Assembly: GCA_004380135.1 (NCBI GenBank)
Contig: QXCR01000017.1
Coordinates: 62,001 to 126,000, forward strand
DNA length: 64,000 nucleotides
Origin: Stemphylium vesicarium
Taxonomy: Eukaryota; Ascomycota; Dothideomycetes; Pleosporales; Pleosporaceae
Reading direction: 5' to 3'
The notes under the pieces are model-generated. The model ran no database searches. It was not told the origin of the DNA and saw nothing but the letters and a program-made list of their open reading frames with translations. Both the position numbers and the translations under genes were made by a program. Positions 24,954 through 36,173 of this stretch are shown here, in pieces. Position 1 is the first letter of the stretch. Each line of letters begins with the position of its first letter.

Positions 24954-27266
24954 ATGGCGTCGTCATTGAATGTCATCGCATTAATCTCGGGCGGAAAAGA
25001 TTCGCTCTTCTCCATCCTCCACTGTCAAGCAAACGGCCACAGCGTTGTAGCATTGGCCAACTTACACCCTGCGCCTTCCGCCAATGATGACGAAGACATC
25101 AACAGTTACATGTACCAGACTGTGGGTCATTCCGTCATCCCCCTCTACGAGCAGGCGCTGGGACTACCGCTATACCGCGAGGAGATTACCGGTACAGCAG
25201 TAGACTCGAGCAGAGATTATGCGACGCCCTCGCAAAAGCAAGAGCAGGATGAGACCGAAGATCTGGTACCGTTATTGACGAAGGTCATGGACGCACATCC
25301 AGAAGCCAACGCCGTGTCCACAGGGGCGATTCTAAGCACGTATCAACGAACGCGCGTGGAATCTGTGGCACTCAGACTGGGGCTCACGCCGTTGTCGTAC
25401 CTGTGGCAGTATCCGCTTCTACCTCCATACACGCAGTCATCACTTTTGCATGACATGACCGCGGTCGGACAAGAAGCAATCATTATCAAGACAGCATCCG
25501 GTGGTCTGGATCAAAACTTCTTGGGCCTGGATGTGGCCAGTCAAAAAACAATAGCAAGACTGGCTAAAGCAATGGGCCGTTATGGTGACGCAGGTGATGG
25601 CGCGATCCTAGGTGAGGGAGGAGAGTTTGAGACGCTGGCGTTGAACGGACCAAAGTCGCTTTGGAAGAAGAGAGTCAGAATTGAAAACGGGCCGCCCGCT
25701 CCCTTGGACGGAGGGCAGGCGGTGCTGAAGATCAAGGCGAGTATTCTTGAGGAGAAGACTGGAGAAAGTGACGAGGCCGCTGGTCCCCTGAGGATACCAG
25801 AGCTCTTTGACGACGAGTTTGCCAGTATATTGGAAGTTGCAATACCTAGCGAAGGGGATAAGTCCTCGGTGTCTGGAGATGCTGCACAAGACGGCGAGCT
25901 CTCTAGCCGTGCTTCCGCAGTCGACGTACCGATAGTAGAACGCCTTCCCAGGAATATGTTTAGTGAGACTCGCACTGTTTTCACATACTCGAATGTGACA
26001 AGCGATACCCGTTCGACCTCCTCAATTAGCTCACCGTCCCGCCAGCTCATAAAGGCCTTCCTCCGTCTCGAGCATATTCTGCAGCAACGATGTCTTTCCA
26101 AAGCTAGTGTAAATCACTGTACACTACTCCTCCGCGACATGGCCGACTTTACAGTCCTCAACCCGATCTACGCACAGTACTTCAGCGACGTGAACCCACC
26201 CGCCAGAGCCACCATCGCAGTCGGAAACACGATGCCAGAAGGCCTAGATGTAATGCTAAGTGTAATCATAGACAAAGACGGCGTAGACCAAACTGGCGAG
26301 ATTGCCAAATCCATCAAAAGACAAGGCCTACACGTCCAAGGCAGGAGTTACTGGGCGCCCGCCAACATCGGCCCATACAGCCAAGCCATCTCAGCACGCC
26401 TGCCGCCAGTTGACGAGTCGTCCAACAACAACAGCAGCAGCGGAGCAGGAGGAGGAGAAATAGTCTACGTAGCGGGGCAAATCCCACTAGTCCCCGCCTC
26501 TATGGCCATCTACAAAGATGGCGATTTCAAAGGTCAAGCCGTACTCTCCCTACAACACCTCTGGCGCATCGGCCGCACCAAGCACGTAAAATGGTGGACA
26601 GCAGCCGTAGCCTTCATACCCGCCTCTCAGCATCCAGAGGAACACGTCCGCACTGCACTGCAAATGTGGAAAGCGATTCACACACCACTCTCATCTTCGT
26701 CGTCTATTGAAGGCGAGGACGGTGGGGATGAAGATGAAGAGGTAGATATCGATCCCTGGGATAGACTCAACACACACGACGGTTCTGCGTTCAACGATAC
26801 TACGTATCGTTCTCCGCTGCCTGATCGCTCTGCTGTCTCCCCCAATTCATCAAGTAGGCAAAAGGTGCCCATGCCACCGTGCTTCGTTGCTCAGGTATCC
26901 TCATTGCCGCGCGGTGTAGATGTAGAATGGTGCGCTAGCGGTCTCACATCGACTTCTATTCGCACGATGCGAAGTCCTGACGAGCCTTATCGGACTACTA
27001 CTTGGCCACAAGACACGCGCACGCGTTTCTTTACGTTTGAAATCCGCGGAAAGGGCGATTTGGGCACACTGCAAGCGTCTGCTGTTCAAAGTGGTGTTAG
27101 CAGTTGGACGAATGCGACACTGTACGTTGGACGGGAATTTACATGCAACGAGAAGGATGATGCGACCCTGAAGGGTGTGCAATGGATTCCCTGCCAGAGG
27201 GTTTGGGGTGAGGATGGGGAAGAGGTCAAAGCCGTGTTGGTGGGGAGAGTAGATGATGATGAGTGA
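24954..27266 (+). CDS. DPH6: Diphthine--ammonia ligase with C-terminal RidA-like domains
   Basis: Uninterrupted 770-aa ORF. The enzyme catalyses the last step of diphthamide synthesis on elongation factor 2, an ATP-dependent amidation of diphthine in the cytosol. The N-terminal adenine-nucleotide alpha-hydrolase domain has the PP-loop motif SGGKDS (about 12-17) and the family block GEGGEFETLALNGP at about 222-235. The C-terminal half carries two YjgF/RidA-type modules (about 360-450 and from 460, with YWAPANIGPYSQA), an architecture shared with yeast Dph6 (685 aa). The extra length lies in Ser/Asn-rich and acidic linkers (GEDGGDEDEEVDIDP). ATG at 24954 is the first in frame and abuts the conserved start NVIALISGGKDS. 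Confidence 0.95.
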   Translation: MASSLNVIALISGGKDSLFSILHCQANGHSVVALANLHPAPSANDDEDINSYMYQTVGHSVIPLYEQALGLPLYREEITGTAVDSSRDYATPSQKQEQDETEDLVPLLTKVMDAHPEANAVSTGAILSTYQRTRVESVALRLGLTPLSYLWQYPLLPPYTQSSLLHDMTAVGQEAIIIKTASGGLDQNFLGLDVASQKTIARLAKAMGRYGDAGDGAILGEGGEFETLALNGPKSLWKKRVRIENGPPAPLDGGQAVLKIKASILEEKTGESDEAAGPLRIPELFDDEFASILEVAIPSEGDKSSVSGDAAQDGELSSRASAVDVPIVERLPRNMFSETRTVFTYSNVTSDTRSTSSISSPSRQLIKAFLRLEHILQQRCLSKASVNHCTLLLRDMADFTVLNPIYAQYFSDVNPPARATIAVGNTMPEGLDVMLSVIIDKDGVDQTGEIAKSIKRQGLHVQGRSYWAPANIGPYSQAISARLPPVDESSNNNSSSGAGGGEIVYVAGQIPLVPASMAIYKDGDFKGQAVLSLQHLWRIGRTKHVKWWTAAVAFIPASQHPEEHVRTALQMWKAIHTPLSSSSSIEGEDGGDEDEEVDIDPWDRLNTHDGSAFNDTTYRSPLPDRSAVSPNSSSRQKVPMPPCFVAQVSSLPRGVDVEWCASGLTSTSIRTMRSPDEPYRTTTWPQDTRTRFFTFEIRGKGDLGTLQASAVQSGVSSWTNATLYVGREFTCNEKDDATLKGVQWIPCQRVWGEDGEEVKAVLVGRVDDDE

Positions 27267-27582
27267 AGTCATGACTGCAATTCCAAGACAGTAGCCATCA
27301 ACACAAAGAAACAAGCGTCTATCATTTCAAATCGTAGGCTTCTTTGCTATAGCAGTAGCGCTGATATTCACTCCACAAGTCCAAGTCGTTTGTAATAGTC
27401 TGTCGTTACTGAAGCCAGACCCAAATGATACGCACACCATCCGTGTGGTATCAAGCGTGACCTCCCAAAAACGCCGTGCTTCGCCCCGTTTATATATAGA
27501 GGTCTATAGTATAGTACAGAAAGAAGAGAGTTTTGTTCATTCATTTCATGCATGTCGTCCGTCAACGAGGGGTATCTCATGT
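27267..27582. other. Convergent 3' ends, no gene
   Basis: A 316-bp gap between the DPH6 and MDM31 stop codons. Contains only 3' UTR-like sequence with a TATATATA run near 27491. Confidence 0.6.
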
Positions 27583-29659
27583 CTACGCAATGTTTCCGGC
27601 GAGGCCGAGGAAGAGGGCTTGGGCTGCGAGTTGGAGGGTCCAGATGCCCACCTTCTTTATGCGGCGCTTGCGTGTGGTTCGGTCTTCGAGGACGTCGCGG
27701 GCGAAGGCTTCGTACATCTGAAGTAGGCGGAATTAGTATGTGATACTCGTCTTCAGGCTATGTGAATAGACGACGACTTACCTCTTTGGATACCTCCTCC
27801 ATTAGCCCGCTGTCGTACAAGGTCCAGCTACCGTCGAACTCGCTGACCTTCTTGACGACCCTGCAGTTTACCGGAATGAATGTGCGGCTCGAGTTCATGT
27901 ATGCGACAATGGGTCGTACGAGTGCGTTGTTGACGTACGAGATGTCCCTTGTGAAGATGGGGACGGCGGCGCGGACATCGTTGAGGTGGACGCGCATGTC
28001 CATGATCATGTAGCGATGATCCTCTTCTTCATCAGCATCCGATTGCGATTTGTCCTCGGGATGGTGTTCATCGAAGCCGTGGACTGCATGGTCGGAGAAG
28101 TGATGCTTGCGCTGTTGGATGACGGTGGCCTCGACGCGATCGTACATGTCAGACATGACCTTTGCAATGCTGTCGTCGTCATCATTGGGGAACATGACGT
28201 CTGCCACGATGTCGACGTTTCCCTCATGAATCCAGGAAAATGGGCCCTCGTAACCGCGGTTGAGATGGTCGATGTTGAGCCCATCAATGCGGATCCGGCT
28301 ATGCTTCTTCCAAGAACTGCCGTCTTCTGAGTCGCGACCGCTGTTTAGCTGTGCGCCCGTGTAGTTGTGGGTCTGGCGGGGGTGGATGGTGAAGAGGGAG
28401 TTGTCAAAGGAGCCGGACATCATGTTGGCGGAGAGGAAGTCGTAGAAGAGCCATTGTTTTCGCAGCTGAGGGAGATCGCAGGAGAAGATGCTGACAGAGA
28501 AGGGACGGAAGCCGTTTGGTTGGTAGATGGTGACTAGCAGGTCTTCCATTTTGAACGACTCTAGCTCAAAGTCTCCTGGGTTGTGCTCGTGCTTGTATGA
28601 CCTAGGATCCACGCCTTCAATGGTGCGCACCGAGGTTCGATCCACGACACCACGGATGCCTTTGATTTCGACGTCCTCTAGTAGACCCTTGCCATTGAAC
28701 CACTTGGAGAAGGAGAGGGTAATGTTGACCGTGTCGATAGAGATGTCGAACTGGGTGTAGTTGGTGTCTTCTTCGGGTTCTACCTTCTCTGGAACTCCAT
28801 CAAGGACATCCTTTTCTTGTTGAGCTCTGGCAGCAGCGGCAGCAGCCATTTCTGTCTGCGAACCCTTGCTGACCTTGCCTGTGCCCTGTCCCGGACGACG
28901 GGAGACGAAGACATTGCGGAAGGAAATGACACCGTCCCCCCACTTGGGCACTACGGCGGTCTCGAAGACGACCTTGATGCCAGAAGACTTTGTCAGATAG
29001 TTGCCAATCCACTTGCCAACAGTCTCTTGAGAGAAAGCCGTGTTGACCAAGAAGATGGTCAACATGAAAAACGTTGTAGTTCCCAAGACGATCCAGAGTA
29101 CGTGAGCGGCGATGATCCACGAGAAGAGTGCGTAGATCTCATCGGCATTGAAGGGTCGCGTGCTTCGAATAGTGAGCCATTTGAAGTGAATTTTGATTCG
29201 CGACCAGAAACCCGAGGCAGCCGCCAGCAGTTCTGCCTTGCTGGGACGGTATAGGTGTGGCAGGTGGTGCGGGAGGCGGTCGAGGAGGGGTTTCGTAGTG
29301 TTCTGTGGCTCGGGCAGCTGCTCTGGCGCTGGCTTGGAAGGCTTAGAGGAGCCATTGGGCTGGGGAGAGAGGTTCGGTTGTGGTGCTTGACCGGTGGGGG
29401 CGCGCTTGGTCCTGGATGCGCTCTCGGTGACTGAGCTCTTGTTGCGGCGGTCGCTGCTTCGACTTTTTCTCAGTGCGCGCGAGGCCTTGGAGGAGGCATG
29501 TCGACTCCATGCCGAGAAGACGGTTCTGGTGACGGTCTGCTGGATACGGCTTGTGCGGGGTGAATAGGCGGTAGCAAAGCCGCCCGTGTACAGTGACAAT
29601 GCTCGGGGAAGCGAAGGAGAAGCAACGGTCCGTTTCTGAACCCCGCTCGTCGATGCCAA

Positions 29660-29697
<38 letters not shown>

Positions 29698-29896
29698 ACG
29701 CTCCCAGCACCCGGCGCGGAGATACAGCGCCATGTACGGGCGGCTGGCCAGCGACGGCGCGCCACAGGAAGCCGAGCGTTCCTACATTCTGTTTCATGAT
29801 AATCGCGGCGGGTACATGGTCGACGTTTGAAAAAGAGGTGCGGAATGCGAATGCAGTGTAGAGGACGAGGGCTAGGCGGGTGATGGTGGCTGGCAA
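27583..29896 (-). CDS. MDM31: Mitochondrial inner-membrane distribution/morphology protein, Mdm31/Mdm32 type
   Basis: Exons 29896-27782 and 27717-27583 (GTAAGT..CAG, TACTAAT branch point) give 749 aa; with the second in-frame ATG at 29797 the product is 716 aa. The N-terminus is Arg/Ala/Ser-rich like a mitochondrial presequence and holds an Ala-Gln repeat encoded by a TGTGCC hexamer. A hydrophobic segment follows around residue 270 (LFSWIIAAHVLWIVLGTTTFF). After it comes the conserved family block beginning VGKWIGNYLTKSSGIKVVFE, and the C-terminal exon ends in a second hydrophobic stretch (VGIWTLQLAAQALFLGLAG). Yeast Mdm31/32 sit in the inner membrane and affect mitochondrial shape, nucleoids and cardiolipin homeostasis. 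I cannot separate Mdm31 from Mdm32 by eye. Confidence 0.88.
29661..29696. repeat. TGTGCC hexanucleotide microsatellite inside MDM31
   Basis: Six perfect TGTGCC units on the plus strand. On the coding (minus) strand they encode alternating Ala-Gln in the presequence-proximal region. Because the unit is six bases, length changes keep frame. Confidence 0.9.
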
Positions 29897-30157
29897 GTGC
29901 AGGCAAGATTCACGTCATTGCCCATGCAAGCACACCAACTGCTGCACATGCAAAAAGAAGGCGGCGAGAGCCCTGGAGACTGACAGACGCGAGCTAGCCC
30001 CGAACCGGCCCACCAGCGTCTTCGCCTCTCCAAATTTCTTGAGAAGCCCCACATTGTCGCGATCCGACGACACCACCACCACAATCACCAATTCGCGACT
30101 ACCCGGCGTCTACTGTACTGCTACCACGATAATCGCACAAGAAGAAAAATACGCAAA
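29897..30157. promoter_or_regulatory. Divergent promoter of MDM31 and PNO1
   Basis: Only 261 bp separate the outermost ATGs of two divergently transcribed conserved genes (360 bp if the inner MDM31 ATG is used), so promoter elements must be shared or tightly packed. No motif was assigned. Confidence 0.6.
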
Positions 30158-31036
30158 ATGCCTGCTCCCACCGCGCTCCAGCGCCGCCCCGAAGAGTTCG
30201 CCGAAGATGTCACCATGGAGGCCTCTTCCGTCCCGCTCCCCACCGAATCCGACGGCGACCTGATATCCATGAGCCTCGACCCGGTCGACGCAGCGCACAA
30301 CACACCCGCACCGCCTACAGAAGACGCCGCCATGGTCGACGAAAGCGGCAAGCCAAAATTCCCCGCCGCCAAGTCGATACCGCTCGCCTTCCGCCGCGAG
30401 CAGCGCAAGGTCCCCATTCCTCCCCACAGGATGACTCCTCTCAAGAACTCGTGGCCCAAGATCTACCCCCCGCTGGTCGAGCATCTCAAGCTGCAAGTTC
30501 GCATGAACACAAAGAGCAAAAGCGTCGAGCTGCGAACCTCCAATGCTACCACCGACACGGGCGCGCTCCAGAAGGGAGAGGACTTGTATGTTTGACCCAG
30601 GATAGAGCGCGAGAACATGCTGACCCCCCGTAGTGTCAAGGCCTTCACCCTAGGTTTCGACACAGACGACGCCATTGCGCTGCTCAGGCTGGACGACCTG
30701 TACATTGAGACATTCGAGATCAAGGACGTCAAGTCCCTCACGGGCGAGCATCTGGGCAGAGCAATTGGCCGTATTGCCGGAAAGGACGGAAAGACCAAAT
30801 TCGCCATTGAAAACGCCAGCAGGACAAGAAGTACGTTCCCATCTCTACTATGAAGTATCTGCTTTCTAACATAAAAAATAGTCGTCCTCGCTGACCAGAA
30901 AATCCACATCCTCGGCGGCTTCAAAAACATCCACATTGCACGCGAGTCCATTGTCAGTCTGATTCTCGGTCAGAACCCCAGCAAGATGTACGGCAACCTA
31001 CGAACAATCTCCAGCAGGATGAAGGAGAGGTTTTAA
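30158..31036 (+). CDS. PNO1: Pre-rRNA-processing KH protein, Nob1 partner
   Basis: Exons 30158-30585, 30634-30830 and 30882-31036 encode 259 aa. Introns have GTATGT..TAG and GTACGT..TAG ends with CTGAC and CTAAC branch points, and both restore conserved reading (EDFVKAFTLGF, SRTRIVLAD). Pno1/Dim2 binds the 3' end of 18S rRNA in pre-40S particles and controls Nob1 cleavage and Dim1 methylation in nucleolus and cytoplasm. Conserved blocks are LLRLDDLYIETFEIKDVKSL, the KH region GRIAGKDGKTKFAIENASRT, and the C-terminal SLILGQNPSKMYGNLRTISS. The first 75 residues are acidic and variable, as in orthologues. Confidence 0.96.
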
Positions 31037-31478
31037 TCAGCAGCACTGTATACTGTGCAAGGAAAGCATTGGCGAACAGGTCAGGACAACCCTGGCAACT
31101 GGCAATATCAGGCATTTACATGGCGTTCAAGGAGAAATGGAAACGGTGCTTGGTCATGCAAGGGAAACTAAAAGCGCCGTTTATACCATCTGACATGACA
31201 TGATTTCAGGATTGGAAGACGATGGGCACGCGTTATGATATGACATGGCTATAGAAAGCAATTTACGATTGATTACATGTACAAAAGTGTGCTGAGTGTT
31301 GCTTGTGCTCTACACTGCAAGGACCTGTTCAACATACTCAACACAGGCTTCATACTGATCAACTCAAGTCGCAAGTCCGACACTCTTGGAACATGATTAT
31401 ATTATCTTATATGTGCCAAAGAGCAAAAAAACTTCATTCACCAAATCCTTTTCCCCCATCTCCACTCCCCTTAATCCC
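31037..31478. other. Convergent 3' ends, no gene
   Basis: A 442-bp stretch between the PNO1 stop and the stop of the minus-strand ABC transporter. Contains 3' UTRs only as far as I can see. Confidence 0.6.
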
Positions 31479-34400
31479 TCACGCCTTCTCAGCAACCTGC
31501 TTCTTCTTCACCTTCAACGCCCCCTTGGCAGCTCCAACCGCCTTACCCAGCCCCCCAAACACAGTACCAAATCCAAAGCTCCACCCCTTGATACGAATGC
31601 TCCAAACGAAGAAATACACCAGCGCCCAATTACTAATGCAAAACGCCAAAAAGATGCCAAAGTCCCTCCACTTGTCGCCCGCATCAATGTTGATGGTAGC
31701 AAGGTAATCGTTACCAACCGTATACGGACAATACTGGCATCCCTGCTCGGCTTGCGGATTGAGCAAGTACCCGGGCGACGCATCGGCAAAAGAGCCCGCA
31801 TATGCCTGACAAGACTGGCCTGGCGGCGCGTCGAAAACCGCAGTCTCGCTTTCTGCGCACTGAACGGGGATACCGTTTAGCGTGGCAGCCAGGACGCCGC
31901 CAATCCAGTACGTACTCGGGTTGACGTAGTACATCCAGTACTTCCAGAAGACCGGCATCATAGCATAGGGTCTCACGACGCCGTTGAAGAGACCGAACAT
32001 GACGAAGAAGAAGGGCAGGACGTTGCTGATGACGGTGAAGCTGGGCGCAAAGGCACAGATCCACTGGCCCCAGCTGGAAATGAACAGGAAGAAGAGCATC
32101 GTCATGAGGAACACGTAGCCAGACGTCGAGCTGTCGGTTGGCAGGCCCGTCGGGAAGTACCAGAGTACCCAGTAGATGACACTGGACACAATAGCAATGG
32201 GTATCTCGGCTACGACCTGCGCCGTCGTAAACGCAACCCACCCGTATATCCGCGACGGCAGCTCGCGCGCCTGCCACAGGGCCATGTTTGTGTAGAATTT
32301 GGGCACGACGGCGTTGACAATGGTCGGCGGGATCAGGATGATGAGGAAGGCGGTGAACATGCGGTTCTGGAGGTCGCCGACTGTGTTGCCGAGTTGCCAG
32401 AAGGTGAAGCCGTTGAAGATGCCGATGATGACTGCGACGAAGAGCTTGCCGTAGAGATATGACGGGTCGCGCCAGTATTGGATAAATGTGCGTTTGGTCA
32501 GCATCGTCGTTTGCTCCCAGGTTGAGGCTGCGAATTCGGATTCTTCGCCTCCCTTGGAGGCATCGTTGGATTCCGACACGGCTTTGCTGCGGCTTTCTTT
32601 GACGCGGTCGATTTCTTGTAGCATCTGTGCGTTGTTGTCTGACTTGAGCCATTCCTCGTTCCAGTTGATCTTGCTGCCGTCTTTGCGCTTGACTGGTTTG
32701 GCGGCCGTTTCGAGCACAAATTCGGCTACATTCTTGCTGGGTGGGCATTGGACGCCACGGTCGCCAAAGTACTTGATCACGTCCCTGCCGTTCTCACCGA
32801 CTGGCCCGAAATAGAACGTATTGCCGCCGGGGTTGAGGGCAAGGATCATGTCGAATTGCTGGATCAAGACACTGCTGGGCTGGTGGATGGTGCAGACAAT
32901 GGCCTGGCCTGCTTGTGCAAGTTTCTTCAAGAACTGGACGATGGAGTAGGCAGAGTTACTGTCGAGACCACTCGTTGGTTCGTCAAGGAAAAGTAAGAGG
33001 GACGGCTTTGCTGCGAGTTCGACACCGATTGTCAGACGTTTTTTCTGCTCAACACCCAAGCTGGAGACGAGCGCATCCTGAATGTCCTGGAGTTCGAGGA
33101 GATCGATAATTTTGTTGACATAGTCAAGCTTCTCCTTCCTGGGTGCCTTCTTGTCCTGTCGCAAAATGGCAGAGAACTCGAGGGCTTCACGGATTGTTGC
33201 TGTGCCGTCGTGGAGATCCATTTGCTCACAGAAACCAGTACCGCGTTGGAAGGCCTTGCCGAGATCCTTGCCATCAACCAGAAACTCTCCAGAAACGACA
33301 CCGGTGTTTTGACGCTGCGAGAGCGTGTTAAGCAGAGTTGATTTACCCGCACCGGAAGCGCCAACGAGCGCAATCATGACACCAGGCTTCGCGTAACCGT
33401 TGACCTTGTTGAGAAGCTTGCGCTCACCGCCCTGGTATGGTACCGTATATTCGACATCCTTCCAGGTGAAGACGCTGTCACTGCTCGAGATGGAGTCGAG
33501 CGCTTCGTCCTCTTCTTGAGCAGCGGTGTTGGAGGAGCTGGAAGTCGATTCACCGGAGACGACCTTCTCTTCATCAGCAGGACCCTCTTCCTTGACGGCT
33601 TGCTTCGCACGCTTGGTCTTTGCGAAGATGAGCGCACCACCACCAGACTGCGCAAAAGATACTGTCTCCGTTGCAATCACTGTCACCAAAAGGTACAGCA
33701 CGGAAAAGGCAATGACGACACCAAAGTTTCGCCAGAGGTTTGATCGCGAGTAGTTGAAAGACACTTGAAGGTAGTCGGAGCCAGCCACCGTGTTTGCGTT
33801 TGGAGATGCGCCAGTCAAACTACATCCCTGGTACGCGGGGTCAACGCCGGGACCTTGGGGCACCAGTTGGCTAGGAGCGCAATCCATCGTCCTGTCGGAG
33901 AACTCATTGGAAAGGACAGACTCGAATGAATAAGCTACAGGGTTGATCCAGTAGATCCATCCGAACCAGATATAATCGCTCAGCAGCTGCGGCTTCGGGA
34001 TAACATAACCGGTGTAGATGATCAAGAGGTTGAGCGCGATACCAGCGAACCTCACTGCGTCGTCGATTGACGGAGACAGAGCGGCGAACATGCGGTAGAG
34101 AGAAGTGATACAGAAGGTGGTAATGTAAATGAAGAGGAAGTAGATGAAGAACTTGGAGACGTCGACATCGAGACCGGTCATGAAGTACATGATGATTGAG
34201 AAGGGGATGACCTGCACCAAAAGTAACGGAAGGTCTTGCACAACGCGTGCAATGACCACCGCACTGGGGCGATAAAATGCGTAGTCCTCGTGTCTTTTGA
34301 CGACGTTTCGACCGGAGACCGCCTTCATGAGTTCAGAAAGTTGGAGCCAGCCGAGGAAGAGAATAGAGAAGAAGCCAGAGCCACCTCGCGAGAAGGCACC

Positions 34401-36173
34401 AGATGTATCCATAGCTTGGCCATAGAAGAGCGAGCCGACGATGAGACCGTTGGAGAGGATGATGAAGAACTTGGTGTAAAGCGTCGTTTGGTCTCCCCAA
34501 GTCAACCAAAACTCTCGCTGGGTGCAAGCAATGACTTGGCGAACGAAGGAGACGGTGAAAGGCGACTTCTTGCGTACTGTCTTACTCTTGCTCTCGCGGA
34601 CAGCACCCTCAAACTCCTTGGCGTCGACGTAACCACTCCTCTCCAGATCTGTCTCGTACTCTTGAATCTCCCTCAACACGCTCTTGTATGCCTCACTCTG
34701 GCGGAAGGCCTTCTCAAGCTCCTCCGCCGTCTTAGGGGCCTTGCCTTCGAATCCAGGACGGAATTGACGCTCAGTGGGGTCGGTGACCGCTGTCAGGAAA
34801 TCGGCAGTCGTCTGACGTTCAGGACACTTAAAACCGAGATCGATAAAGTACTGCTTTGCAGCGTCTGCAGGGCCCTGGTAGATGCATCGGCCAGCATCAA
34901 TGACCATAACCTTATCCATGACCTCGTAGATTCCCTCACCGGCTTGGTACAGGGTGACTAATGTAGTACGGTTGCTCATGTCGGTCATGATCCGCAATGA
35001 CTTTGCGTAGTCGAGTGCAGTGCTGGCATCTAGACCCCTCGTACTGTTGTCCCAGCAGTTGACTGTGCTCTTGGTGGCGAGCGTCTCAGCAATGGAAACA
35101 CGCTTGCGTTCACCTCCGCTGACACCTCGGACGTACTCATCTCCAACCTTGGTGTACTTGGTGTGGGAAATGCCAAAGACCTTCAGAAGTGCTTCCAGGA
35201 TGATTGGAATCTCATGCTTCTCGTTCTTCTTAGTCTTATTGGTGAGGGCGAACTTGAGTGTTTGCCACACGTTGAGATCAGCCATGTGGGAATCATCCTC
35301 GGGGTTGTAGTTGACTTCACCCCTAAAGTGCTTCTTCTGCTTGTCGGCTGGAATACCGCCGTACGACACGTCACCTTCGACAGCGGCATAGCTCTCCCGG
35401 TTGTTGGAAATGGCCTTGAGGAAAGTCGAGCAACCAGACCCAGGCCGTCCGAGAACGAGCATCATCTCTCCATCCTTGACAACACCGGAGAAATCATTGA
35501 TCAGGGTGCGCATCTGCTTGTCCTTTCCAAACTTTAGTGCTGGGACAAAGTTTGATACAATGCGGTAAAGGTCAGGGCCGAATGTTCCCAGGATGGCGTC
35601 GGGCAGAGTCCTTGCGAATGAGGCCGTAGATCCTACACCTTTGACGGTGAGGTTCTTGTAGATGACACCAACCTTCTTCGCAGATTTTCCATCCTTGCGC
35701 TTCTCGAAGTGACCTTCGCGCATGAATTGGCCAAGCTCGAAGTCGTCCTCCTTCTCATCCGCGACGGCGCCTCCAATATCGCCTGGCTCGTCGTCCTCCG
35801 CGTCGCCCGTGCCCTCCTCTGCACGTGCAACCGATCCTCGGCGTTGGCTTTGACGGGTGCTGATTCTGCTAACGGTCCGAGATAGGGCGTTCGATCGTTG
35901 CGATTGGGCGCCGTGAGATTTTGACTTTGAAAGCGACGCAAGCTCTCCACGCAACACCTCTAGATCCTCTGCTGCAGCTCGTGTGTCCAGCTTTCCAGCG
36001 TCGCTTTCGCCCCATGTTCCGGCGCGTCGAAGGCGTTCGCGCTCGGGGCTCTCCTCGTCGCTCTGGTTATCGGGTGTGACTACTTCTTCTCTCCCATTGC
36101 GAAGGTAATCGTCGTCGTGCCATGGGTTCCGTCGATTGTCCCGTTCTGCGGGCGGGATCGTGGATCCCCACAT
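31479..36173 (-). CDS. PDR-type full-size ABC transporter (ABCG, NBD-TMD twice)
   Basis: Single uninterrupted ORF of 1564 aa, full length for the fungal PDR/CDR family, exporting drugs, fungicides or lipophilic compounds at the plasma membrane. NBD1 has the family's degenerate Walker A GRPGSGCS (about 241) and signature VSGGERKRVS (about 356), with WDNSTRGLD at the Walker B. TMD1 has six helices. NBD2 has a canonical Walker A GASGAGKST (about 941), the degenerate signature LGVEQKKRLTIG (about 1044) and LDEPTSGLD. TMD2 follows with the PDR extracellular loop rich in Cys before the last helix. The first 160 residues are a charged, Ser-rich regulatory tail. The asymmetry between the two nucleotide sites is normal for PDR pumps. 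Substrate cannot be read from sequence. A TCCGCGGA palindrome lies about 610 bp upstream. Confidence 0.96.
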   Translation of the reverse strand: MWGSTIPPAERDNRRNPWHDDDYLRNGREEVVTPDNQSDEESPERERLRRAGTWGESDAGKLDTRAAAEDLEVLRGELASLSKSKSHGAQSQRSNALSRTVSRISTRQSQRRGSVARAEEGTGDAEDDEPGDIGGAVADEKEDDFELGQFMREGHFEKRKDGKSAKKVGVIYKNLTVKGVGSTASFARTLPDAILGTFGPDLYRIVSNFVPALKFGKDKQMRTLINDFSGVVKDGEMMLVLGRPGSGCSTFLKAISNNRESYAAVEGDVSYGGIPADKQKKHFRGEVNYNPEDDSHMADLNVWQTLKFALTNKTKKNEKHEIPIILEALLKVFGISHTKYTKVGDEYVRGVSGGERKRVSIAETLATKSTVNCWDNSTRGLDASTALDYAKSLRIMTDMSNRTTLVTLYQAGEGIYEVMDKVMVIDAGRCIYQGPADAAKQYFIDLGFKCPERQTTADFLTAVTDPTERQFRPGFEGKAPKTAEELEKAFRQSEAYKSVLREIQEYETDLERSGYVDAKEFEGAVRESKSKTVRKKSPFTVSFVRQVIACTQREFWLTWGDQTTLYTKFFIILSNGLIVGSLFYGQAMDTSGAFSRGGSGFFSILFLGWLQLSELMKAVSGRNVVKRHEDYAFYRPSAVVIARVVQDLPLLLVQVIPFSIIMYFMTGLDVDVSKFFIYFLFIYITTFCITSLYRMFAALSPSIDDAVRFAGIALNLLIIYTGYVIPKPQLLSDYIWFGWIYWINPVAYSFESVLSNEFSDRTMDCAPSQLVPQGPGVDPAYQGCSLTGASPNANTVAGSDYLQVSFNYSRSNLWRNFGVVIAFSVLYLLVTVIATETVSFAQSGGGALIFAKTKRAKQAVKEEGPADEEKVVSGESTSSSSNTAAQEEDEALDSISSSDSVFTWKDVEYTVPYQGGERKLLNKVNGYAKPGVMIALVGASGAGKSTLLNTLSQRQNTGVVSGEFLVDGKDLGKAFQRGTGFCEQMDLHDGTATIREALEFSAILRQDKKAPRKEKLDYVNKIIDLLELQDIQDALVSSLGVEQKKRLTIGVELAAKPSLLLFLDEPTSGLDSNSAYSIVQFLKKLAQAGQAIVCTIHQPSSVLIQQFDMILALNPGGNTFYFGPVGENGRDVIKYFGDRGVQCPPSKNVAEFVLETAAKPVKRKDGSKINWNEEWLKSDNNAQMLQEIDRVKESRSKAVSESNDASKGGEESEFAASTWEQTTMLTKRTFIQYWRDPSYLYGKLFVAVIIGIFNGFTFWQLGNTVGDLQNRMFTAFLIILIPPTIVNAVVPKFYTNMALWQARELPSRIYGWVAFTTAQVVAEIPIAIVSSVIYWVLWYFPTGLPTDSSTSGYVFLMTMLFFLFISSWGQWICAFAPSFTVISNVLPFFFVMFGLFNGVVRPYAMMPVFWKYWMYYVNPSTYWIGGVLAATLNGIPVQCAESETAVFDAPPGQSCQAYAGSFADASPGYLLNPQAEQGCQYCPYTVGNDYLATINIDAGDKWRDFGIFLAFCISNWALVYFFVWSIRIKGWSFGFGTVFGGLGKAVGAAKGALKVKKKQVAEKA

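Noticed and set aside
28630..28650. tRNA B-box-like GGTTCGATCC
   Set aside because: It lies in the MDM31 coding exon with no A box or cloverleaf around it.
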